This document shows, piece after piece, positions 1-6,195 of a stretch of 11,168 nucleotides of DNA; the first letter of the stretch is position 1; every line of letters starts with the position of its first letter. The DNA is taken from assembly GCA_002102825.1 (NCBI GenBank), contig DABJ01000008.1, forward strand, positions 1-11,168, given 5' to 3'. A program made the position numbers and the translations under genes. Source of the DNA: Candidatus Gastranaerophilales bacterium HUM_12 (GTDB lineage Bacteria; Cyanobacteriota; Vampirovibrionia; Gastranaerophilales; Gastranaerophilaceae). Under the pieces are notes generated by a model. The model did no database searches, was not told the origin of the DNA, and was given only the letters and a program-made list of their open reading frames with translations.

Positions 1-1045
1 AATTTTGTTTTAATTCTTCAATGTTATCGCCACCGTATTTTAATAAAATTTCATTGGCTAAAACCCAAGCAACTCTTGCCTCTGCAACTACTGAGCAGGC
101 TTCAACCGCACAAACATCTGATCTTTCAAAATGCGCTTCAGTTTCTTTATGTGTCTTAGCATCAATGGTTTTTAAAGGCTTTCTCATTGTTGGAATTGGT
201 TTCATTACGGCTGAAACAATCAAGTCTTCCCCGTTTGTAATGCCTCCCTCAATTCCTCCGGCATTGTTTGATGTTCGTTCGATTTCTCCGTTTTCCAGAG
301 TTAATTCATCGTGATAATTGCTTCCGTAATAGCCAAGTGGGTTTGTTCCGATTTCTACAACTTTAATTGCCGGAATACTCATTACTGCTTGTGCTAATCG
401 TCCGTCAATTCCTCTATCCCAATGAACATGTGAACCTAATCCGATTGGCAAGTTTTTGTACAACACAACGAATTTTCCACCGATTGTGTCGCCTTTTTCT
501 CTTGTCATATCAATTTCTTCGTGAAATTTTTCAGGACAACAAGCTGAACCTATTTGTGTAATTTCAGAGCTTCCGGTGATATTCAATTGTTTGAGTAATA
601 GTTTTGCAATTGCTCCGACGGCAACTTCTATGGCTGTTTTTCTTGCACTAGAACGTTCTAAGATATTACGTAAATCTTTTTGAGCATATTTGATGCTCCC
701 TGCATAATCTGCGTGACCGGGGCGGAAAGTCGAAAAGGCTTTTTCATCAGTCCTATCATCGGGTGCGATACTCATTATTTTCTTCCAACTTTCAAAATCT
801 CTATTTTTTACAACAAGAGTAATTGGAGAGCCTATGGTTTTGCCAAATCTGACACCTGATGTGATTTCAACTGTATCATGTTCAATTTTCATTCCCCCGC
901 CTCTGCCGTAACCTTGTTGGCGACGGTGCAGTTCTTCATTTATAAAATCTATATCAATATCTAAATCCGCAGGAACTCCCTCAATGATTGCAGTTAGGCA
1001 TTTGCCGTGACTTTCTCCTGCTGTTAAAAATCTGAATTTTTCCAT
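1..1045 (-). CDS. aroC: Chorismate synthase, 3' end cut by the window edge
   Basis: The enzyme converts 5-enolpyruvylshikimate-3-phosphate to chorismate, the last step of the shikimate pathway, in the cytoplasm, and needs reduced FMN. About 348 residues are readable with no stop, against a usual 360-390, so only a short C-terminal piece is missing. Visible family motifs are FLTAGESHG at the N-terminus, HRRQQGYGRGGGMKIEHD near residue 40, FRPGHADYAGSIKY near 107, RSSARKTA near 130, and the late segment HFERSDVCAVEACSVVAEA. The ATG start (complement of 1043-1045) puts the conserved start MEKFRFLTAGESHG at the usual place; a weak AAAGG lies about 11 bases upstream. The gap to the upstream small secreted-protein gene is only 7 bp, so the two are probably co-transcribed. 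Identification is very secure. Confidence 0.97.
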   Translation of the reverse strand, partial: MEKFRFLTAGESHGKCLTAIIEGVPADLDIDIDFINEELHRRQQGYGRGGGMKIEHDTVEITSGVRFGKTIGSPITLVVKNRDFESWKKIMSIAPDDRTDEKAFSTFRPGHADYAGSIKYAQKDLRNILERSSARKTAIEVAVGAIAKLLLKQLNITGSSEITQIGSACCPEKFHEEIDMTREKGDTIGGKFVVLYKNLPIGLGSHVHWDRGIDGRLAQAVMSIPAIKVVEIGTNPLGYYGSNYHDELTLENGEIERTSNNAGGIEGGITNGEDLIVSAVMKPIPTMRKPLKTIDAKTHKETEAHFERSDVCAVEACSVVAEARVAWVLANEILLKYGGDNIEELKQN

Positions 1046-1052
1046 TTGTTAT

Positions 1053-1532
1053 TTAACCTTTATTTTTATGTCTTAAAAATGATTGAACTTTTGTTTGCAT
1101 CATTTCTTCTGTAATTTTTAATCCGGAATCAGTTGGTGTATAGATTTGGTACATTTTTAGCCAATAAGATTCCCTGCTCGGTTGCCTTTCGGCACTTACT
1201 TTTATTCCATTTTGCACCTTTTGAGCAATTACATTTTTGTACGAATTTCTGTACTTTCTAAGTTTAGCAGTTTTTTGTCCGATTTTCAATTCTTTAAAAT
1301 ATCTTTCTGCAGGAACAATAACTTGTTCAGCTTCTCCACTAGGTTTAATAACTTCTCTTATTATTTTTGCATTTGGGGAATACATATCTAATATTTTATC
1401 GTTATAAGAATTTGCAAAGTTTTGGTATTGATTAAAAAATGCTATTCCATCTTGTGGCGTTTGGGCATAAACATCTGAAAAAGTAAGAATTATTCCGATT
1501 ATTGGTAATACAAATTTAAAAATTTTCATCAT
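1053..1532 (-). CDS. Small exported protein of unknown function, possibly NTF2-like
   Basis: This 159-residue protein starts MMKIFKFVLPIIGIILTF and reaches a VYA/QT junction near residue 23-24. That is a standard Sec signal peptide with a plausible signal peptidase I site, so the mature protein of about 136 residues should be periplasmic or secreted. It has no cysteines and no lipobox. The mature part is mixed alpha/beta, with an early segment rich in F, Y and N (DGIAFFNQYQNFANSYNDKILDMYSPNAKI) that resembles the first helices of SnoaL/NTF2-like domains. That resemblance is a fold-level impression, not a family match. Two adjacent ATGs can serve as start; an AAAAGGAAA ribosome-binding site sits about 4-7 bases upstream. 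It precedes aroC by 7 bp, but no functional link to the shikimate pathway is evident. Confidence 0.85.
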   Translation of the reverse strand: MMKIFKFVLPIIGIILTFSDVYAQTPQDGIAFFNQYQNFANSYNDKILDMYSPNAKIIREVIKPSGEAEQVIVPAERYFKELKIGQKTAKLRKYRNSYKNVIAQKVQNGIKVSAERQPSRESYWLKMYQIYTPTDSGLKITEEMMQTKVQSFLRHKNKG

Positions 1533-1596
1533 ATATTTCCTTTTTTAATTAAGGGTAGAAAAATTTTTAGTTTTTTACATTCCCTAACAAGCTAGA

Positions 1597-1612
1597 AAAA
1601 TAAATTTATTTT
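1597..1612. repeat. 16-bp perfect AT-only palindrome between divergent genes
   Basis: AAAATAAATTTATTTT is its own reverse complement. It lies in the 104-bp divergent spacer between the secreted-protein gene and the receiver gene, 24 bases before the latter's ATG. It could be an operator or simply chance in AT-rich DNA. A TATAAA follows at 1614-1619, but it is too close to the GGGAGG ribosome-binding site (1626-1631) to be a comfortable -10 box, and I see no good -35. Confidence 0.4.
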
Positions 1613-1636
1613 GTATAAAATAATTGGGAGGTTGTT

Positions 1637-2023
1637 ATGAAAAGAATTTTAATTGTTGATGATATTCCGGGGTGGGTTAGGTTTCATCAAAATAATATTG
1701 AATATTTGAATTCTACAGAGCTAGAAATTGATGTTGCATATTGTGCTAAAGAGGCATTGGCAAAGATTGAATCTTCAATTGATGCCCCTTATGATGTTAT
1801 TTTTACTGATTTACAAATGGAAAGTGATTTTCTGCCTAAAATGGCGGGAGAATGGTTAATTGAACAAATAAAAATGTTCAAAGAATTTAACAATTCAAAA
1901 ATAATAATCGTTTCGGCTTCTCCAATAATTAAAGAAATTGCTGAACGGTATAAAGTTTTGTATTTGCCAAAGGTTTATGCTAAAAATTCTGATTCAGAAG
2001 TTTATAAACAATTTATTGTTTAA
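1637..2023 (+). CDS. Stand-alone response-regulator receiver domain (CheY-like)
   Basis: This 128-residue protein is a single receiver domain with no output domain. The acidic pocket D8-D9 follows the first strand (RILIVDD), the phospho-accepting aspartate is D58 in VIFTDLQM, the switch serine is S93 in IIIVSAS, and the conserved lysine is K112 in YLPK. The order PK rather than the usual KP at that site is slightly atypical. It should be phosphorylated by a histidine kinase encoded elsewhere; no kinase is in the window, so its partner and output are unknown. The ATG is well supported by GGGAGG (1626-1631) at 5-base spacing. Its stop codon overlaps the stop codon of the convergent aldolase-like gene. 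It could work by protein-protein contact like CheY or Spo0F. Confidence 0.92.
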   Translation: MKRILIVDDIPGWVRFHQNNIEYLNSTELEIDVAYCAKEALAKIESSIDAPYDVIFTDLQMESDFLPKMAGEWLIEQIKMFKEFNNSKIIIVSASPIIKEIAERYKVLYLPKVYAKNSDSEVYKQFIV

Positions 2024-2048
2024 GCAAGATTGTGTAATTGTTTATAAA
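2001..2048. repeat. 13-bp inverted repeat across two overlapping convergent stop codons
   Basis: The arm TTTATAAACAATT (2001-2013) is the exact reverse complement of AATTGTTTATAAA (2036-2048), with a 22-base spacer. Within it, TAAACAAT (2005-2012) can alternatively pair with ATTGTTTA (2015-2022). Both arms are coding: each gives the codons TAT AAA CAA (Tyr-Lys-Gln) near the C-terminus of the receiver on the plus strand and of the aldolase-like protein on the minus strand. It may act as a bidirectional end-of-transcript hairpin, though neither side has a clear T-tract. Confidence 0.6.
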
Positions 2049-2769
2049 AACCTGTCGGATAATTTTTAAGGTTGTCTAATAATTTAACGGCATCAAGATT
2101 TCCGTCACGACCAATTCCGTCTAAAGTTACATCAACACTGTATGCCCCATGTTCAATTGCTTTAAGAGTATTTTTTAATGCCAATTGAATTTTATTATGA
2201 GCATGAAAACTTATTTTTTTATAACCTAGCATTTCCATTTTGTTGAAATATTTTTCGATTTCATTTGGGTGCATTGTGCTATAACTATCTGCAAGATAAA
2301 CGGTTTCAAAAATATCTTTATTGTCAAATTCAAACAGACTCAAATATCCAGCTTCATCAATATTTGGTGCTTCCATCAATTGTAAAAGAACTTTGTAACC
2401 TTTATTATGTAAGTCTTTTGATATTTCCAGAGTTTCTCGAATTCTATCCGGATGGCAGGCAATTCTGACAAAATCAATATTGTCTTTATCTTTTCCTTGA
2501 AAGTCTTCTGCCAAGTATCTTGAAGTATCTGTCATTACTCCAAGTTCTAAATTCCCTTTTGCTTTGTAGAATTTTTCCAAAAATTCCGAGTTACAATTGT
2601 AGAAAATTCCTTTTCCCTCATTGTCATAGTGATTTCTATATCCTATTTCGTAGTAGGATATATTTGAATTATTAAGGCATTCCATTAAACTGAAAACAAA
2701 ATCTTCATTGAAGTTCCATTTTGTTTTATGTCCGCCATCTCTTGTTGTGCAATCTAATATCTTTACCAT
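2020..2769 (-). CDS. DRE-TIM metallolyase / aldolase-like protein (HMGL-like family)
   Basis: This 249-residue TIM-barrel protein belongs to the pyruvate carboxyltransferase/HMG-CoA lyase-like superfamily, which does divalent-metal-dependent C-C bond making or breaking with 2-oxo acids. Visible signatures: LDCTTRDGG (residues 5-13; R10 catalytic, D11 metal ligand; the usual TLRDG has Thr for Leu here), YEIGYR after strand 2, the metal-binding HAHN (H189, H191) and DGIGRDGN (217-224). It is shorter than isopropylmalate or homocitrate synthases and lacks their C-terminal regulatory domain. It is closest in style to the stand-alone 'aldolase catalytic domain' proteins found near surface-sugar or unknown loci. 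Substrate cannot be told. The start is fixed by strand 1 (VKILDCT), yet there is no Shine-Dalgarno; a TGCTAGAAT box ends 6 bases before the ATG. It is divergent from the radical SAM gene. Confidence 0.88.
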   Translation of the reverse strand: MVKILDCTTRDGGHKTKWNFNEDFVFSLMECLNNSNISYYEIGYRNHYDNEGKGIFYNCNSEFLEKFYKAKGNLELGVMTDTSRYLAEDFQGKDKDNIDFVRIACHPDRIRETLEISKDLHNKGYKVLLQLMEAPNIDEAGYLSLFEFDNKDIFETVYLADSYSTMHPNEIEKYFNKMEMLGYKKISFHAHNKIQLALKNTLKAIEHGAYSVDVTLDGIGRDGNLDAVKLLDNLKNYPTGFYKQLHNLA

Positions 2770-2775
2770 AACATA

Positions 2776-2784
2776 ATTCTAGCA
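2776..2784 (-). promoter_or_regulatory. Extended -10 promoter of the aldolase-like gene, leaderless
   Basis: On the minus strand TGCTAGAAT is an extended -10 (TGn plus TAGAAT at 2776-2781). Only 6 bases separate it from the ATG at 2769, so transcription should begin at or next to the A of ATG. I see no convincing -35 at 16-18 bp, which fits an extended -10 promoter. Confidence 0.6.
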
Positions 2785-2812
2785 CACTTTTTGTTAATTG
2801 ATTACTTTTTTA

Positions 2813-2841
2813 TTGCCATGGTGGATAATTTATTTTAAATT
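2813..2841 (+). promoter_or_regulatory. Predicted promoter of the radical SAM gene
   Basis: TTGCCA (2813-2818), a 17-bp spacer and TAAATT (2836-2841) form a reasonable sigma-70 type promoter. The start would be near 2848, giving a leader of about 36 bases. This leader carries a strong GAGGAG ribosome-binding site (2870-2875), 8 bases before the ATG. Confidence 0.5.
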
Positions 2842-2883
2842 TTTGGTGATTAACATGAAAAGTGTTAAAGAGGAGTTTATAAA

Positions 2884-3741
2884 ATGAAGAGTAGTATTTA
2901 TCAATCACAAGTTATTAATTTAAAAGCATTGAATAATTTATTTATTGAATTGACAGGGAAATATTGTAATTTACATTGCAAACATTGTTATATTGATTTC
3001 CCTCAGTATAAAAAAGTTGACGATTTTATTTCTATTGATTTTATAAAACAAGCATTAAATGACTCTATGCAAGAAGATATTGAATGTATTTATTTGACGG
3101 GGGCTGAACCTATGACTCATTCTGATTTTAATGCTATTTTGCGATTGTGTTTAAAAAGAGCAAATGTTTGTGTTTGTACAAACGGTTCTTATATTAATGA
3201 GAAAAAAGCAAGATTTTTGAAAAAAGTTGATGATGAAACAGATAATGAAATTATTTTTCAATTGAGTATGGATCATTATGATGAAGTGAAAAATGATGAT
3301 ATAAGATATCGTGGTGCTTTTCGCCAAGCTGTTTTTGCAATAAAACACTTGGTTAAATACGGTTTTAATCCGATTATTACTGTTACAAATTATTATCAAC
3401 TTCCTGATAAAGAACTTCTTGATGGATTTAGAAAAGTTTTTGCCGGAACAGATTTTGAATTAGATTTTTCTAATTTAAATATTAACCCTTGGTATGATAA
3501 AAATACAAAATTTGAAGGGGAAGTGAATGGTTCTTGGGATAGGCTTGATTGTGAATATGGTAGGATTTTGACTAAAAATGGTGTTTATACTTGCCCATTT
3601 TTAGCAAACGACTATAGGGGAAGATGTGGGAGTTCTTTACAGGATTATACAAAAAGAAGCTCATTAGAAACGAGCTTCTGTAATACTTGTATAAAATCTA
3701 AAAAACAATTATTTGGAATTGATTTTTCTAAGTTCGAATAA
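2884..3741 (+). CDS. Radical SAM protein with C-terminal cysteine-rich (SPASM/twitch-like) domain
   Basis: This 285-residue protein has the radical SAM cluster motif C28-x3-C32-x2-C35 (GKYCNLHCKHCYIDFP), which binds the 4Fe-4S cluster that cleaves S-adenosylmethionine. It is followed by LTGAEPMTH (71-79), the GGEP-type SAM-binding motif with Ala replacing the second Gly. A C-terminal set of cysteines (C223, C237, C248, C266 and C269 in FCNTC) resembles a SPASM or twitch domain binding an auxiliary Fe-S cluster. Such proteins modify peptides, enzymes or small molecules; no short precursor peptide is visible nearby, so the substrate is unknown. It is divergent from the aldolase-like gene and ends one base before the convergent pilO stop. 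Its last 90 bases also encode, on the other strand, the pil operon terminator. Confidence 0.93.
   Translation: MKSSIYQSQVINLKALNNLFIELTGKYCNLHCKHCYIDFPQYKKVDDFISIDFIKQALNDSMQEDIECIYLTGAEPMTHSDFNAILRLCLKRANVCVCTNGSYINEKKARFLKKVDDETDNEIIFQLSMDHYDEVKNDDIRYRGAFRQAVFAIKHLVKYGFNPIITVTNYYQLPDKELLDGFRKVFAGTDFELDFSNLNINPWYDKNTKFEGEVNGSWDRLDCEYGRILTKNGVYTCPFLANDYRGRCGSSLQDYTKRSSLETSFCNTCIKSKKQLFGIDFSKFE
3651..3679 (-). terminator. Intrinsic terminator of the pil operon, inside the convergent gene
   Basis: Read on the minus strand, AGAAGCTC (3672-3679) and GAGCTTCT (3655-3662) form an 8-bp stem with four G-C pairs and a 9-base loop. The run continues in T to 3651, giving TTTTT that starts inside the stem. 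It lies about 64 bases past the pilO stop and inside the coding sequence of the radical SAM gene. On the plus strand the hairpin is not followed by T residues, so it is directional. Confidence 0.75.
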
Positions 3742-3742
3742 G

Positions 3743-4330
3743 TTATTTTTTAGCATATAATTTAACTTTGAAATTGATAAGAAGAACTTTTTTATTTTTT
3801 CTATAAGGAACAATTTCAACTGATTGAATATCTAAGAAATGTTTGTGTTTATACATTTCCTTTAAGAAGTTGTCATAACTTGCATAGTTACCAATCATTT
3901 CCATATTCAAACGAGCAACATTATATTTGTCTCCCGCACCTTGAACAAAGTTATCGTCAGATGGGTCATAATCATATTTAATTGCTCGAACTTTGATTTG
4001 ATTAGCTCTTACAAGCTGAAGAATTTCTGCAAATTCTCCTGCAATAACCGCTTCCGTGTCTAATCCTTCCATTACCGGTTTATAGAAAGGTTTTCCACTT
4101 GCCGCACTTGCTTTTTCTTTAGCAGCTTCTTCTGCTTCTTTTTTTCTATATTCGTCAAGTTTTGCTTGTTTTTCTTTGATAGAGTCAGTTTTTGTTTGGA
4201 TTTCTTGTTTTGTAGAAGTATAACCTCTAAAGTTATCAATTGTTTTTGGAGTTAACATGATAACACCAACTATCGTTACTACTAACAATAGTATTGGAAT
4301 TAAAAACTGTTTTAACTTTTCATTATCCAT
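3743..4330 (-). CDS. pilO: Type IV pilus inner-membrane platform protein PilO-like
   Basis: This 195-residue bitopic membrane protein has a short cytoplasmic N-terminus, one membrane span at about residues 9-28 (LIPILLLVVTIVGVIMLTP), a charged coiled coil at about 35-75 (KQEIQTKTDSIKEKQAKLDEYRKK), then a ferredoxin-like domain to the end. That is the layout of PilO, which pairs with PilN in the periplasm to align the type IV pilus or type II secretion motor with the outer-membrane channel. Sequence identity is low, as is usual for PilO, so the call rests on topology plus position right after the pilM-pilN fusion (33-bp gap). An AAAGGAAA ribosome-binding site is about 10 bases before the ATG. 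No pilP or pilQ follows; the operon appears to stop here. Confidence 0.82.
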   Translation of the reverse strand: MDNEKLKQFLIPILLLVVTIVGVIMLTPKTIDNFRGYTSTKQEIQTKTDSIKEKQAKLDEYRKKEAEEAAKEKASAASGKPFYKPVMEGLDTEAVIAGEFAEILQLVRANQIKVRAIKYDYDPSDDNFVQGAGDKYNVARLNMEMIGNYASYDNFLKEMYKHKHFLDIQSVEIVPYRKNKKVLLINFKVKLYAKK

Positions 4331-4363
4331 ATATTTAATTTCCTTTTAAATTAAAAATCTTAA

Positions 4364-6085
4364 TTATTCTGCTGCCGGAGCTTTGCTGTCTGGAGATTCA
4401 GCGGGTTTGCTGTTATTAGAATTGTCACTTGTTGGTGTTGACTGTTTACTTGCATCAGCACTATCGTCTTTACCTCCAACAAGTTTATTCATAAATGATG
4501 ACAATTGATCTTCTGACATATTTGTGATTTCAAATACATAAGGAGCAGTATCAATTGTTGAAACATTGCTATTTACAACAGAATCAAGTGAACCGTTTTT
4601 CAAATCAAGCTTATTCAAGCGTAATTTTGATTCAACAAGAGAATCTTTCAAGTTTTTAAAGAATACATAAACATCTTCTACTGAATCTGCGCAACCTTTG
4701 ATATCAATTACACCGTCATCTCCAGTCATAAAGTATGTTAAGTATAGATTTTTAGGAATAGATTCTCCTAAAGCTGCGTAAGCCATGATTTTTGTTCTGT
4801 TATTTTTTAGAACTCTTTCAATTTCAGCCATTGGGTCAAATTGTTGTTTGCCATCTTTAGCTTCATATTGTTTTAATTGTTCATCTAGTGATGTAATTTG
4901 AGTATCTAATTCCGAACTTTTTTGTTGAGCTGATGAATACATGTTTGATGTAATCAAATATGCGCCACCCAAAGGTGCGAGTAATATTACCAATAGCAAT
5001 GCGGCAATAATAGTTGCCTTAATCGGAGTTAATTTGATAACTTTGCCATTTCCGATAGGAATTTCTATAACGTCACTTTGGGTTGCTTTTTGTCCTGCGG
5101 CTTCTAAGAAGTTTACATCTTCTGATAAAATTCCGGCAGGTGCTGTAGAACCAATTGCGTGAAGAGAAACTTTAATTTGATCTTCCGGAATAATATTTAA
5201 TCCCATATCCATTAAAGGTTCTTGTCTAAATTGGTTATCTTCGACCGGAATTATTTTTCCACCGAATTGTAAACGTTTTCCTAAGATTTCAGAAGAAACT
5301 AAATCTGTTTCTGAAATAATAACTAAAGAACTTGATGGAGAACTCATCAGAGCAATCTGTGCAGCATTTTCGATTGCGGCATAAATTTCTTCGCCCTCAT
5401 AAGATTTAATAGGAAGCGGTTCTTCATAGTATTCAAGGATTTTCTTCCCTTGCAAGCCTAACAATTGGAATCCGCTGTTGTTAACAATCATCAAACTCCA
5501 AGAGTTTACTTCATCGTTCATTTGTTCAGTTGCGATACCTGTTAGGTATAAACCTTTAAGATCTGCAAATAATGAACAACCGACACCAACGAGGTTTGCT
5601 CCAATACCTGTCAAAATTTCTTTAATTTTATCAACTACATCAGCTTGAATAGCGGTGTAGAATACACTTCTTGAATCTGAGTTAGTTGAAGCTAACGCAT
5701 CAAACCAGTAAGGAATTGGATCTTTACGTTTGAAGATGTACGTTAACTCTAATTCCCCTACAACAATATTTGTAATTGCATTATCATCTAACAATAGAGG
5801 CAAGCCTTCTTTTAAACCAAACCAAACAGTTGGCAAGCTTACATACACATTAGATTTTTTAGGGTTAATATTACGCATTTGAAACAATGTTTCAATGCTT
5901 GTTCTTAAATCGTCATAATTTGAAACTTCTCTCTGAGCTTCATTATAATCAAGAGGCATTTGAGCATAGGATTTAACGTTTCCATGCGCATCAAGAGTTG
6001 TCATTTCAATCCCGCAAGCAGGCGAAATCGAAATATGGACGTCAATTCCTCCACCCATTCCCAAGCTTTCTAAAAAATTTGCCAT
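4364..6085 (-). CDS. PilM-PilN fusion, type IV pilus assembly platform
   Basis: This 573-residue protein joins two proteins that are normally separate. Residues 1 to about 340 look like the actin-fold cytoplasmic PilM/GspL-type domain. The first phosphate-binding loop (GGGIDVHISISPACGIEM) lacks the usual acidic-x-Gly pattern, so ATP binding may be lost. A membrane span follows at about 356-380 (IKATIIAALLLVILLAPLGGAYLI), then a coiled coil at 383-410. Next is a PilN-like periplasmic domain at about 420-525, with the hallmark 'SIPKNLYLTYFMTGDDGVIDIKG...VYVFFKNLKDS' pattern. The tail after 540 is low-complexity Ser/Pro/Asn/Lys. With PilO it would form the inner-membrane alignment complex. GspL of type II secretion has a comparable fused build, so secretion is an alternative role. 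AAAGG lies before the ATG. Confidence 0.85.
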   Translation of the reverse strand: MANFLESLGMGGGIDVHISISPACGIEMTTLDAHGNVKSYAQMPLDYNEAQREVSNYDDLRTSIETLFQMRNINPKKSNVYVSLPTVWFGLKEGLPLLLDDNAITNIVVGELELTYIFKRKDPIPYWFDALASTNSDSRSVFYTAIQADVVDKIKEILTGIGANLVGVGCSLFADLKGLYLTGIATEQMNDEVNSWSLMIVNNSGFQLLGLQGKKILEYYEEPLPIKSYEGEEIYAAIENAAQIALMSSPSSSLVIISETDLVSSEILGKRLQFGGKIIPVEDNQFRQEPLMDMGLNIIPEDQIKVSLHAIGSTAPAGILSEDVNFLEAAGQKATQSDVIEIPIGNGKVIKLTPIKATIIAALLLVILLAPLGGAYLITSNMYSSAQQKSSELDTQITSLDEQLKQYEAKDGKQQFDPMAEIERVLKNNRTKIMAYAALGESIPKNLYLTYFMTGDDGVIDIKGCADSVEDVYVFFKNLKDSLVESKLRLNKLDLKNGSLDSVVNSNVSTIDTAPYVFEITNMSEDQLSSFMNKLVGGKDDSADASKQSTPTSDNSNNSKPAESPDSKAPAAE

Positions 6086-6086
6086 A

Positions 6087-6114
6087 TTTACCTTTTTACT
6101 CTTCTTACTATAAT
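6087..6114 (+). promoter_or_regulatory. Predicted nadA operon promoter
   Basis: TTTACC (6087-6092), a 16-bp spacer and a perfect TATAAT (6109-6114) would start transcription near 6121 and give a leader of about 75 bases before nadA. It overlaps the ribosome-binding region of the divergent pil gene. AT-rich context makes chance -10 matches common. Confidence 0.45.
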
Positions 6115-6123
6115 ATTATTTTT

Positions 6124-6152
6124 ATTATACAATATATTTTAGGAATGGAAAA
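6124..6152 (-). promoter_or_regulatory. Predicted pil operon promoter
   Basis: A minus-strand TATAAT (complement of 6124-6129) with a weak TTTTCC at 17-bp spacing (6147-6152) would start near 6117 and give a leader of about 32 bases containing AAAAAGG. The two opposed TATAAT boxes are only 9 bases apart, so firing from the divergent promoters may interfere. Confidence 0.4.
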
Positions 6153-6195
6153 ATCTTAACATAAATTTACACCATACGGAGGATTATTAATTCAG

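Noticed and set aside
21..561. Plus-strand open frames of 97 and 64 codons within the first 600 bases
   Set aside because: They lie antisense to aroC, whose conserved motifs run continuously on the minus strand.
6115..6195. Riboswitch or NAD-responsive leader before nadA
   Set aside because: The leader is about 75 bases and AT-rich, without a convincing stem set or a match to a known NAD-related riboswitch or NiaR-type operator.
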